From positions 1,860,001-1,924,000 of the forward strand of contig NC_060116.1 in the NCBI RefSeq assembly GCF_021155765.1: a stretch of DNA of 64,000 bases, written 5' to 3'. Positions 46,501-57,995 of the stretch are shown piece after piece (position 1 is the first letter of the stretch; the number at the start of each line of letters is the position of its first letter). The notes beneath the pieces are model-generated. The model was not told where the DNA came from. It did not search any database and saw nothing but the letters and a program-made list of their open reading frames with translations. The position numbers were made by a program, and so were the translations under genes. This DNA is from Diprion similis. Its lineage: Eukaryota; Arthropoda; Insecta; Hymenoptera; Diprionidae.

Positions 46501-47937
46501 ATTGGGAACCAAATGATAACACTAGACTGTGTTCTAAACATTTTGCTGAAAATTGTTTCGATCGATCTGGAAAAATCGTTCGCTTGGTCGATGCTGCTAT
46601 TCCGACTATACGAATTGAGCGATTCAAATATGTTCGCAATATGCCAGTGGAAGTTCAAATTCCAGTACCCCAAACAGATTTTTCGAAATATACATCTATG
46701 GTATATAGAGTAAACTAATTGTTCATGATATTTAGCAATAAAATAATAATAAAACCGGTCTAAATAATTATGTTTGTATTACTTACAGGTTGCACATAGT
46801 TCCGATTACATGCCAAGTTTGAACGAAAATAATCAAGCTTGCACATCGTTTGCCGGCAAAGATATCACTGAAGAAAATTCTATCATAATTGATGATATCA
46901 ATTCTTCAGGTAGGATGACAATTCATTACACGACAGATTTAATATTAATTGTAATATAATTCATTTTTGTTTATTTTCTTTTATTAAAAAAATTAAAATT
47001 CCAAGATGGAACATTGGTGGTAAAATCTAACAGTAAAACTGGATTTGTATGTCTTTTAATAGCAATGAAAAGCTTGATAAATATCTACGATAAATTCGTA
47101 AGGGAGTCAAACAGTTTAAAGTATATTCCAAGCTATAAACTCTGCCAAGACCATTTGGAATTATTTTTCGGATCAATTAGATCACGTGGGGGTTATAACA
47201 ACAATCCTACTTGCTCTCAATTCACAGCGGCCTATAAAAGAATTTTGATTCATGCAGAAATTCGTGATCATGGCGCAGGCAACTGTGTTCCATTGGATGA
47301 AATAAATATATTGAAATGTAGCTCTTATAAAAAAAAGAACGAGAATACGTGCGCTACTACTGTTGCTACTCCATCGTTAAGCGATAATATTAAAGAAAAA
47401 TCATTTCAAGTCGAAATACCGGATCACGATTACTTTCCTAATTGTTATTTATCTCGTTTTGTTAGAGAAATTGTTATTTATATCTCAGGGTTTGTTGCTA
47501 AGCAGTTATTGGAACGGATTAACTGTCAAAACTGTACTAATTCTCTAGTCGCTGCCAAAGAAAATCTCGAAAATACGTTCGTAGCGTTTAAAGATCAGGG
47601 ACATCTTGTTTATCCTAGCGATACTCTGATAAATATATGTATGGAAGCAGAAATAACAATACGTTCAATCTTTGACGGGGAATTACCGAGTGTCGATTTG
47701 AGAGAAAAGATTGAAAATCAAATATTAGACAAATATGTAGAAGGAAAAGTATTTGCCGAGTTTGTTACGCATGATCAAACAACTGTTGAAGAACATGTCG
47801 TTTCTTTAATTAAGTCAATTGTGGAAAAATATTATAAGTTAAGGATGTATCATATTTGTAGGGAGGCTATGAATAATGAAAAGAAAGAATACATTCGGAG
47901 GTCTTATACCAAATTAATATTGTTCAAAGGCCAATAA
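40522..47937 (+). CDS. P-element THAP protein lacking the catalytic core, 459 aa
   Basis: Four exons join in phase: 40522-40592, 46445-46700, 46799-46919 and 47006-47937, all GT/AG, with no stop in 1380 nt. Exon 1 (MVSCCSCGYSRTKGHK) and exon 2 (FPKNLLSRQAWIKFV, CSKHFAENCF, AAIPTI) form a complete C2CH THAP DNA-binding domain. Exon 4 has the conserved C-terminal part (YKLCQDHLELFFGSIRSRGG, NNNPTCSQF, YISGFVAKQLL). P transposases are about 750-900 aa. The stretch holding the N-terminal RNase H half with its aspartates and the GTP-binding insertion is absent between exons 3 and 4. The product could bind element ends without cutting, like the KP repressor of Drosophila. Intron 1 is 5.85 kb because of a nested transposon. 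Confidence 0.82.
41070..41980. repeat. Tandem duplication of about 455 bp
   Basis: 41070-41530 and 41531-41980 are diverged copies sharing CAGTAGAAGG, CTCCGGAGTAGATTT, TTGAATAGTTGACAAAGTTT and CAAGGAGACCAATCT. The short elements at 31153 and 50434 have only one unit. The second unit abuts the transposase stop codon. Confidence 0.8.
41982..43204 (-). CDS. Mariner/IS630-type transposase, two exons, 369 aa
   Basis: Exon 43204-42479 (726 nt) and exon 42365-41982 (384 nt) join in phase 0 over an intron with GTGAGT donor and TTTTAG acceptor. I start at MPNYKFSVQEK because an acceptor-like TTTACAG lies just before it. Residues 1-130 form a DUF4817-like pair of helix-turn-helix segments (DRPIPSITTIRNMV; ISKASVRRVLREAKY). 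The catalytic triad is CFSDEST, then WFQQDGAPAH and SPDLAPLDYGLWG in exon 2; the last two aspartates are 43 residues apart. No stop or frameshift is seen, so the protein may be functional. TA-flanked ends of the surrounding element are its plausible substrate. Confidence 0.85.
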
Positions 47938-49194
47938 TAATAATAATCATATCAGTTTCATTTGCACGATGCATTTGCGTTTATTTATAAGACAATAACA
48001 AACTTTCTCTACTCTGTACATTTAGCTCTTTCTCATATTTCTCTCTTCTTCTATGCTCTTCACACCTCTTCCTTTTCACAACCCTTTTTTTTGACTATTT
48101 TCTCTATTTCTCTGAAGTATTTACATATTCCTTCATCTTTTTTTCCACTCTCTCTATATTTCTGGATCATAACCTCTACCCCCAATTGATTAAAACAATA
48201 AACAATTAATGTTTTAATTATTTTTAGCATTTCCCCAAGCCGCTTACGTCATCTCATTGATTACAAAAATCTTTTGAGGCTCATCACAACAACTTCTCAA
48301 AGTCTAAGGACGACATCAAAACAGCAGTGGAGAAAGGGTAACAGTATTAATTATACAAAATTTAGGACCTCTTTTTGAATTCTAGATTTTTCAGATGCTT
48401 CACAATGAATTTAAATTGTAAATATATTGAATTGCCAATTTTTTTGTACTCCTGGGTAATCTGAAACGATTTTTCGCCACCAGAGAATAATAAAAATTGT
48501 AATAAACTGATGTTCATTCTGAGTATTATTATCATAACTATGTGGTTTTAAATATTGTTGACTAACAATATTTTTCTAACGCTGAAGGGACGTAAATCAT
48601 TATTTATAATACCATTTTACTTTACTGAACTACGTGTATCGTATGGCTTTTTTAATGTAGTTTAAATCTACCGCCACGCGCAACTTCCGGTGACGTCATA
48701 CGTGACGTCATAAAACTAGGCCATTCCCGCATCGCCCCTTCCACTGGCATGCTCCTTCCTGAGTTTCTTTATTCAATGGTCTTATCGGAGGCTCAGGTGG
48801 AGGCAACTCGACCCCTGGGCGGCAGCGGCAGCATGTCCTTGGCGACATCGAGGTCCGAGCAAGCCACAGCGCGACTACTGGGTCCGGGGCTTCGAACTCC
48901 GCGCCGGTCGTCCTGTGGTCCCTCTGCGTTTCCCGCGAGGCAGCGCAGGGTGGTCGTTGGATGGCGTCGGCATTGGCGGCGGCAGTGGTCGCGGCAGTGG
49001 CGGTCATCTCAGAGAATGGGTTGGGGGAGTATCAAAGAGCATTAGCAACAATACATGAATCTTGAAGCTAACTCTGGTTGTTCATTGGCGGCACGGCAGG
49101 ACTCTCCCTTGCTCTTTAAGAGCGCTTGACGCGGCCGCCTGGGAGTAGAGGTGCGGGTCGGTGACGGGCTGGTAGACCCGCCACGTCACAGTAT

Positions 49195-50431
49195 ACATCA
49201 TCAGACTCTTCGCCAACGTGCATGAAATCAAAATCATGTACTCGATGCACCCATTCAAAATTTCTACAAGGCAGGTACTGAGACATCGCCCAACCATATA
49301 AATTATTTACGTCTAAGTAGAGCAATGATTTGGTTTCCAACTGCGGATTGTAATCTATCATATATTTATTATTTGCCATTACTGTATCGATTCGAGCATT
49401 GACTCAATCCTCCACGCAAGCCTCCTTCAATGAACAGCAGCATATCAACGTCCGTGAGCAATTCAAGCTGAATTTCGGTGTTGAAAAGCATGCAATCCCA
49501 AGTGAAACCGGGTAAGGTACAGTAGTTTGCTGGATCTAGCTTATATATTCGGAGGCAATTATCGCGGAAATTTTGAAAGACGTCTGCGAGGAGCATTACG
49601 TCAATTTTCAGATACAAATCACTATACTCGCCCAGTGTTGTGATATTAAAACTGCGCCAAACGTTCTGTGCATGAGCATAGTCTTCGTCCTCAATATTTT
49701 GGTCGTTGAATACGTTGTAAAATGATTCTTTCGAGGGTAATGAGCGTTCGTTCAGTCGGTCAGCTTCGGTCACGTAATCATACGGAAATATCCCTTTGCA
49801 GGTTAGAAGATTGAATTGCGAATCTGTGGCGTTGGGGAATTGACATTTCAAATTCGTTAAATCATTGTGCCGCAGGTAAGAACTTAGTTCGCCTAAACTT
49901 GAATTCATATGCCAATAGGAATCGATGAATTGAAGTCTTACGGCGAGGCTGTGAAACGTCTGGGTGAATGCTATGTACTTTTCTTTGGTAATTGGTAGAA
50001 CACTGAGCGAGGATGATTTATTATCAGCCAATTCACCGATTATGAAGTGCGCATCGTAACCACTCAAGTTGTGGAATACAACGGGTACGGTGCGATTGAG
50101 TTTGTAATTCAGATTACAATTTGAATGTGCAGGCCCGCGATATAGTCCTGTAACATGACAATGATCCTTCACGCGATCATTTAGATGCACAAATTTTAGC
50201 TCGCAAATGTGACATACTTCAGCGTTTTCGAACTCAGTCTGTTGTTGACCAGACAATTGATACATAGGTTTCTTTTGATTGAAGTATTCAGCTACCCTGA
50301 CTGCGATTCCGTGTAATTGATGGGCTAACCATTTCTGACAATCGACACCTCGATAGGAATTGTAGTATGATAGCGACTCATCGTGACTACATTTAAAATA
50401 ATAACCTACGCTATATGGTACATGTTTCTTA
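49195..50431 (-). pseudogene. Polinton/adintovirus-type DNA polymerase B, N-terminal part
   Basis: The minus strand encodes an HNH/endonuclease VII-like zinc segment (CHICELKF, DHCHVTGLYRG, HSNCN). The exonuclease region follows (HNLSGYDAHFIIGEL), then the first palm motif (LYLDVNNLYGWAM). A one-base frameshift lies near 49383. The sequence stops at the family B solo LTR (49190), and its continuation is at 35453. At the upstream end it meets a TA-flanked transposon at 50432. Together with the convergent chromodomain this identifies the host element as a Polinton-like relic of virus-related origin. Confidence 0.85.
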
Positions 50432-50433
50432 TA

Positions 50434-53128
50434 CCGGGACCATCTCTAGAAACTAAACAGGAACTGCGCATGCGCCAAATGATTCAATTTCATTGGTCAG
50501 CGAAATTGCCCCGCGGAGTAATTTTCGTCAGCTAACCAAGGCGACCAACGTACACGAAATGTGACAAGGCTCTGAATATCTCGCGCGTAAAGTAGCGTAT
50601 TGAGGTTATGTTGATATTTATTCCTACTTATCGTGAATTTTCTACGAAAAGTGGCATTCAGCAATACCGTAGTTGATATTAGAAGATATTTAATCGACAC
50701 AATAAAGGCGTCAATGGAGAAACAAATATCAAAAGCCACAGAAATTGGATCAGTTATTTATTGAAAGAAGAAATCTGAAATTAAATGTGGAACGTCATCA
50801 ACGAGTGGGAGTCTAGACAAACTGAGGCAGGTAAGTAAAAATATTGTTTATTTCAAACAGATTCTTTATTTACATAAAATTACAAATAAATGGATTGTTG
50901 AAACCCAGTAGAAGGTTGCTCCAGAGTAGATTTGTTACAGTGCAGTGCTCCGGAAGCCAGTAATCAGTGCCAATGAACATGAAATATTAAAATAAAATCA
51001 GTAACAAGGAATAAAAGAAATAGTGTATCTTGAAACACAAAGCTTAGGAGTACAAAAAGTAGCAATTCGTTTTTCTGTCGCAATTTATTGAAAATTAGTG
51101 GTATTCAAAACAATTAGAAGCTCTTGTCTGATGATAATATCTTTTAATATTTTCAGGTGGAAAACAAACATCATCGAAGCGAGACTAAAGTTGTCAGGCG
51201 TTGAAGCGTGTAAGTAAATTTCTGATACTATGATATTTGCATATTACAATATTTTCACATGTATTCAATGATAAAATTCGTTCGTTCTGACAGACTTGAA
51301 GTTTCAAGTCGGATAATAGGATGAAAATCATACCTTACCTGATGGTCAAAACGTTTTGGTGGCTAGGACCCTAGTTTCTCGATTGGTGCCACCGTTCCAA
51401 CCATCGAACCTGGTTGTTCCGTTGTTCCATTAGACAACAGGTATCCGAAGGAATTTCTTCTGGTCATCGCCATCTTCTGAACATCAGTCGTGGCAAAATT
51501 GAAGAGCACGACACGCTACAGATCATGGTGTTTGAATATTCCATTATTTTAGATCTATCGAGCCAATAGTAATAAGTTTGTTATTCAACAATTGCTGCTA
51601 ACTAATTTTACAGAGCAATCATTCCGTGCACCATTGTAATCCAAGCAGTATTATTGGCCCGCATTATTTTTCAAATTTTATTTTCGGCAGTTTTGATATT
51701 TTATTTTTCACTCTCTTGGTATTCAATTCAGATGAATGGTGTTTCAAGTGTTAAATCAGATTCCAAGGATGAATTTTGATGTGTAAACTGTACCAATCTC
51801 AATCTAAAAATGTTGGATAACTTCAGTTGAAAATGTCTCTAAAGTCAATATTAATCGACAGTATCATCTGACTAGCTAGTTGCAGCTATCATCCGTGCTT
51901 GAGCCTCGTTCAACCCCGGCAAGGTTTAAGGAATGCATTCACTTACTAGTACACGTTACAAATGATCACTTTGTCTACAATAGGACTTACTTGCTGGCTA
52001 ACTTTTTTATGATGAATCTTTATCAGGGAGTCATCCGGTAACTTATTGAAAGCTTGAAACCAGATTCAATTTTATACTCTTACAATGGTCCTTCATTGAA
52101 ACTGAGAGTTTGTGAATCTCCATTTATTACAAATAATTCTGCATCCCATGTTAACACTGTTCGAAACAAAAAATCTCATCCTAAGATTGGAAATGGAATC
52201 TGCAATGCAAAAGTTATCTAGTAGCACAAGTTAAAAACAAAGAACCTTATAACGGTTTCTGCGACAGAGGGATTCCTTCCGGATATTCATGTTACTGGAT
52301 GATGTTCGGAGCACTATGAACAAGATATTGTATTGGATTTAGGTTTAAGTAAATATTTTCATGAACTTCAGTGAAAATTAGATATTCATTTGTTTCAAAG
52401 GAACAAGGGGTACAATGTTGAACCCGATAAGTCAATATTTTCATATGAATGTTCTGAACATTACTCTAAAACATGATTATCCATAAAGTTAATTGTGACA
52501 CTGAGGCACATTTTGAAAATGTTGATTTTTAACTTGTGTCACAGAATGTTTCTGAGTTTTACTCTTCGGATTAGATTTTTTCAGATTAGATTTGAAATTG
52601 AAAGAAACCCTAAGATCTACAACTTCCTTTTTCAACCAACAAAAGTGGCCGATGATCTCTGCATGTGTCATGAATTGAATGGGAAGAGAAGACATCAGCG
52701 AACAGCAGAGATGCTATTATTTTGGCTGTATTTTCTGTTGAAAGAAAAAAATTTCATTGTTATTCTTAATGTATGAAGTAATGAAAATGATTGAATAAAT
52801 TGTCCCCACCTACCTGCTTCGGTTCTTCCAAGCACCCAACATTTGAACAGATTTCTTGTTTCAATCGCATAGGACGAATTTTCAAAGAGCATCAGCATTA
52901 AATTCCGACCTTTCTTTGAACAATCAATTTTCAATAACAAATGCTTCCCAAGCCTTTCCGAGTGACTATGTGAATGACTTGAGATTCTAACCTCAAAAAT
53001 GCATGTGAACTACATCGCCGACAGAAACAGAGTTTGACAGCAGGGTCTCGGGGTGGCCAGACTGCACGGACGGCGGATTTAAATTCGCGCATGCGCAGTT
53101 CCTGTTTAGTTTCTAGAGATGGTCCCGG
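50434..53128 (+). mobile_element. TA-flanked DNA transposon, deletion derivative 2 (2695 bp)
   Basis: Same TIRs, TA flanks (50432-50433, 53129-53130), orientation and internal deletions as the copy at 31153-33848; the lengths differ by one base. It apparently inserted into the upstream part of the PolB gene, since a minus-strand open frame can be followed on both sides. No transposase is encoded. Confidence 0.9.
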
Positions 53129-53130
53129 TA

Positions 53131-53597
53131 GAACTGAAGATATCTCTGCATGAAACTGAATGTGTTTGAACTTCAACCAAATAAATATCTTGACTGAACA
53201 AGAAAAGACCTGTTGGCTCTTCTTGCGTATGTATTACGTAAAAAATATGAAAAGCTCTTCATGGTCCGATTTGATCTTCAATATTCTATATACTGATATG
53301 AATTCATTCATGGTGGGTAGATCATGAGCAAAGTGCACGGCAGTCAGACAGGTAATTCGTGGTCCAAGTCATGCAGGGGGTACAATGTTGAAATACCGTC
53401 AATAACATTTATAAGATTAAAAATTTAAATAATAATGATTACAGTAATAATGATTATAATATAATAATAGTAATAATACATGATGCTTCGTACTATAAAA
53501 AGTTTGTACTATAAAAAGTTTGTACTATGATAAGTTTGTGCTATCAAAGTACAACTCAGGTTGCATAAATAATCATATGGACGTTAACCATCTCTGT
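53131..53597. other. Unassigned AT-rich DNA
   Basis: Contains short TAATAATAATGATTA runs and repeats of TAAAAAGTTTGTACTAT at about 53494-53540. The first 100 bases may include more of the decayed PolB region on the minus strand. Confidence 0.4.
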
Positions 53598-56520
53598 TTA
53601 AGACATTGGTCGTTCTTTTTCTCTTGTATCATCATATTCAATCAAGGTGTTTCCAGGTCTGCGGCAGATTGCCGTGTAATGGCCGAGTTCATCAATTGAT
53701 CTCGTTTTCACTTTTGTAGTGGGTGGTTTGAAGTTTACAACACCAACGAGGTGGTAGTTTTGTGTATCTGGTATTTCAATTTCAGTCGGAATGGCGGATA
53801 GTTGAATCTCTGTTCGGTCAGGATCCCCGATAATAGGGAAAACGTCAAATGCGACAAAGTGACCTGCAAAACGCAATAATGCCTAGATGACGAGCAGGTG
53901 CCGAACATACGGGAATAAGTATAGAACAATGGGTAATACAAAAATGGGCGAATCAAAAATAGATAAAGATGTGGGGTAACAGGTACAAATTTTATTCGCT
54001 AAATTTTATTTGTGCTCTACAAGAATCTTTGTACTTGAAAAGCCGGCTTTTACGAAGTGCAATAAGGTAAGTTGAATCAGAGTTGTAAAATTATTAATAA
54101 AAAAATATTACGTTCACCATTTTTATTTTTTCAATGGAAATATTTTTAACCATTCAATTTATTTTTCAATGGAAATATTTACCATTAAAAAAATAAATTC
54201 AACGGCTAATGGAATCATTTTACATGAAACAAATGAATCTAATGGCTAATACAACTTTGTTTAATTAAATAATCAATTTAATGGTTGATGGCAATTCTTT
54301 TCATTGAAAAAATAAAATCAATGATTAACGGAAATTATTCAGAACTCTGTAATTGTTTCAACGCAAAATCAGTCATTAAGTGAGTTCTTAGTTGCTGCAG
54401 TATGTGGCATACATAGCGCGTACCATTGTATCACACATAATAGTTTTTTAACTTCACTTTAAGAAATGGGAAATTATCATTCAGAACTATTTATTTATGA
54501 TTAATGGAAATTTGCCATTTTAAGAAATCAAATTTATTGGTCAATAAATACTATTGCTATTAGAAGACTAAATGTAATGGTAAACGAAAATCTTTTCCAT
54601 TGAAACTCTACATTCAATGGGGAATGGAAATTCTTTCGATTAAAAAATTGAAATTAATGATTAATGGAAATGCTATTGCATGAGAAAATTTAAATTAATG
54701 ATGAAAATAAATGCTCATGCATCACAAATTCAATGCATTATTTACAATCCTGAGTTGATCCAATTCGTTCAATTTAATATGGTTTTATATTTTGTAGTTT
54801 GAGCTATCAAGTTGTGTTAAGTTGTTCGTGCTAGCTTATGCTGTATTTCATTTTCTCTAAAACTAGAGTATATTCCCGAAAGAAGTGGGGAAAATAAATA
54901 AACTTATTTGAGAAAAAAAATTTAAAAAAAGGGGGAGACTAAAATCTCGCCACGTCCGTGCCGTTGGTTCTCTCCAAGCCAATCAACTGAAATGTTTCAG
55001 CATTTTCAACAACAATCAATGAACTATTTCAAATAATGTATTCATCCTCGAGTTAGGGTGAAAAAGACGCAAACTGAAAAATGGCCATATTTTTGGGAAA
55101 AAACATTTGATAGCTGCAAAATAACGACCCTAAAATTTGAAAAATTCATCATTTTCATCGAGGTATTGCACCGGTTATTGAACTTGAAAGTTTAATTTGA
55201 AGGCCTTGGAGATAACAATCAGTGCAACATATGGCTGCATGAATGCAAACCTACAGGAACTGTTGAAAACATCCAAAATTGGACGAGATCTGAGATGTGA
55301 TGCACATAAGTGACTGGGTGATCTAAAAGGGAAGTAAATCTGTCCCTGAAATAAATCCACTCGTAGGTGTAACTCTAACTCCGAATTGAAGTACTTATTA
55401 AATGAGAATATCTGTACGAACGAGGCTGAAGCTAGCAACTAAAATTAGCAGCCAAACGTTTGAATGTTCATTCGAATAAGGTAGTAAAATCCGAGAGTGA
55501 AAATTTTGGGAAATATCTTGATCCAACAATACTTTTATAGAATTATGAGGATCAAACCGAACTGCATTATTCTATTTCCGAAAAACTTGGAAACGTTTGG
55601 CTGCTAACTCTGTCTGCTAGCTTCAGCTTGATACTGTACGATTATGGAAACAGTTGTTACCCGTTTCAGTGACAGTCGTTGATTCTACACCCGTGCAACC
55701 TCGTGTACAGCAAGCCTTAGGTCCTTGGATGATCAGCTTTCCCGCAATGATTTTATGAAAATTTCCCTCTGTCAATGAAGAAGGCAGCGCTTGGAAAATG
55801 GGCAAAAATTTGGATCTTGGTGCACACCCTTTATCACACACGGATATCTCTGACAGAGCAGGTGTTGATTGAAATAGTTCCCTAGCCAAATCAGCTATGG
55901 TAACGTCACACTCGACGAGGGTGGAGTTGCTAGGTCGTGGAATGGTCGGAAAAATTTCTCGTAGGATCTGGGTTCGTTGACGATAAGAACCATTGGTCAA
56001 CCCCTTAGACAAAATATCCAAGATTAATTGAAAGAATTTATTTTCTTTATAATCAACGCAGCTTCTTTCAGTAACGACCGATCTTGCACGGCGGTTAAAA
56101 AAATTTGTAGCAAGCTGTCGAACGCACAAGTATTTCGTAGTGAAATTCTCTCTTTACCGAATTTCACTGACTGTAGGGTAAGAGTGCTACCATTCTTCAT
56201 TATGGGCATTTTTTTCAACTTCTCATGAAGGATAAATTCGTTTGCTGTGTAGCTTTGCTGTAGGTATCGACCCTTTTTCTTTTCTACAGGTGCTGCTAAC
56301 CCGCGCCAATCTTCGACTTCCCTGCTTGCAAGTATAACTGGAACGTTGCTAAAACTTTTACAGGCCAAGCAAATCCTACGTTGACCATAGCCTTCAGATT
56401 CATCTTCCATCGCTGTGGAACATAGATCTAAAGCATGTACAGGTTGAGAACAGACGGCACACACGTGTGCTCCAGATGGGTGATCACCATTATTGCAGGC
56501 AGGACAAGATTGAACTCACG
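53598..56520 (-). pseudogene. USP/C19-like cysteine protease gene with frameshift
   Basis: On the minus strand, from about 56510, a Cys-rich segment reads CPACNNGDHPSGAHVCAVC and EGYGQRRICLACKSF. A catalytic-Cys-like block follows (ISLRNTCAFDSLLQIF, near 56130). The frame shifts once near 56040 (KINSFN to KFFQLILDIL). A donor at about 55660 joins in phase to the last exon 53863-53598. That exon holds GHFVAFDVFPI, the His box GHYTAICRRPG and IEYDD, as in ubiquitin-specific proteases. The 1.8-kb intron is AT-rich repeat. Whether it is a host gene or part of a transposon is unclear. Confidence 0.58.
53970..55620. other. AT-rich intron with degenerate ATGGAAAT repeats
   Basis: Between about 54080 and 54730, motifs like TCAATGGAAAT and TTAATGGTTAATGGAA recur irregularly. 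The rest has no evident structure. Confidence 0.5.
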
Positions 56521-57146
56521 GACTTATGGACGGAGCGCAAAGTGACATTATAGACACGGGGGGCTATCCCACAAGACGGAAGGGGAATCAGAACGGCAGC
56601 CATATTGTCAGGAGCCATTTGCGCGCAAAATTCAACGCGGTTCTCATACCAGTTGAAAATTGATTCTGAATCCGTGTTATAAATTCATGCCGCTTGTTCG
56701 TTTTACAACAGTCCAAAAAGAAATCGGAAGGCCGTGACAGTGAAGTATATTGGTGAAATAATATAAATTTATGTACTTGGTAAGTATGTGCATCTATGTA
56801 GAAATTTACTTATTAGAATATCAGATATATTTATATGTAACCGCGTGTGTAACCGCATCCAAATTTAATTTCATTTGCGTGGTAGCATTATTTGTAAACT
56901 ATAAATAATACATGGTCGATTCGTATGCTTATTAATTTAGTTTTGAGCTCTGGACAACATGCCTCACTGTCTGGCAAAAGGTTGTACTCATCGATCCAAC
57001 AGAAAAAGCAGGGCTCAGTTGGAGCTTGAAAAAGACAACAAAATCACATTTCATGCGTAAGATACGTGTGAAAATTACAAATATCGTAGTGAAGGGCTCA
57101 GTATTATATTTCATTTCTATATGTATTTTAGTTTTCCAAAAAGTAG

Positions 57147-57453
57147 TGTTCAGCATTCTCACCGAATTCATGAGAGAAAGCTCGAAATCACACGTGAACT
57201 GTTTCCTAAGATTATCAAAACAGACCCACACACACAACCACACAAACACATTCACTACGTACACTCTCAAGGCAGCAAATGCCTTGTTTACCTCAGTTAC
57301 ACTCTTGTAGAGCTTGAGCGAGGATGTAAACTTCGAACCTCGTCAAGCAATTTCTATCCTATTGAATAAATTGTTAATTTTGGTTTCTTGTTAAGAAAAA
57401 CTGTGATTCGTATTTTACTCCCATCCTCACCTAATCTAATCTAGCAAAAAACA
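57147..57453 (+). repeat. 5' LTR of the BEL element
   Basis: 307 bp, beginning TGTTCAGCATTCTC and ending CTAGCAAAAAACA. Confidence 0.93.
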
Positions 57454-57995
57454 TTTGGTCCTTCGAGCCGGATTGGAGTGAATACACGAACAGAAACTCG
57501 GAAAAGTGTCGATTATTTCGAAACGAAAATCTCGTCAACCTCATCGACACTCTCGGTCGCTCTCACACATACGGGTCGCGGTAGTGTTGGTGCGTGGTGA
57601 TATAGTTGTGCGAGTGTGTTCGTGTCTCGTGTCTCATCGCTATCGTATCTATCAGTGTCCGCGTGTAGTGCGTGCTCCCCCCAGTATCGCTGGTATTGGG
57701 GTCCTGTATCGTTGTTCCAACGAAGTGTATCGGTTACGTGTGTGCGCGTCGCTACGAAACTAATACAAGTGAAGCGCTCTTCGTGCTCGTGTCGCTGTGG
57801 CCTTGTGTGGCAAGAGACTATAGACCCTCGCCACGCGGTGTGCCATCGCTCCCACTACTACTATTACCCGTCTCCTTCTCTTACTCGCGCGCTCTGCTGA
57901 CGTCGCAGCTATCTCGGTTTTTTTTCACATTTCGCGATCTCAGACTGTTATCACGATTAGAATTCCGGTCGCAGTTTCTTTCCTTCTCTCAAATT

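Larger units (their letters stand above)
40291..48778 (+). mobile_element. P element (8488 bp), 30-bp TIRs, 8-bp TSD
   Basis: Left end CATTGAATAAAGAAACTCAG and right end are inverted over about 30 bp with one mismatch. The flanks are GTCTTATC on both sides (40283-40290 and 48779-48786), the 8-bp TSD expected for P elements. It carries a THAP-type transposase gene on the plus strand. A further inverted copy of the tip lies at 40420-40437, and GTGACGTCATAAAACT motifs occur near both ends. Length is inflated by the TA-flanked element at 40629-46264. Confidence 0.92.
35458..49190 (-). mobile_element. Solo LTR, family B copy 2, with three nested insertions
   Basis: It begins TGTAACGGGC and ends CACGTCACA, the inverse of the copy at 2573-4560, with TSD GTAT. 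Removing 35864-37667 plus 5 bp, 38841-40237 plus 4 bp and 40291-48778 plus 8 bp leaves 2027 bp, close to the 1988 bp of copy 1. Segments matching copy 1 are about 35458-35863, 37668-38840, 40238-40290 and 48779-49190. Confidence 0.88.

Noticed and set aside
48701..49045. GC-rich open frames on both strands at the right edge of the P element and LTR
   Set aside because: They cross the P-element/LTR junction at 48778, so they cannot be ancestral genes.
57506..57995. Upstream extension of BEL gag (Arg/Ser/Cys-rich)
   Set aside because: Composition is that of an untranslated leader, and the conserved gag region begins after ATG 57996.
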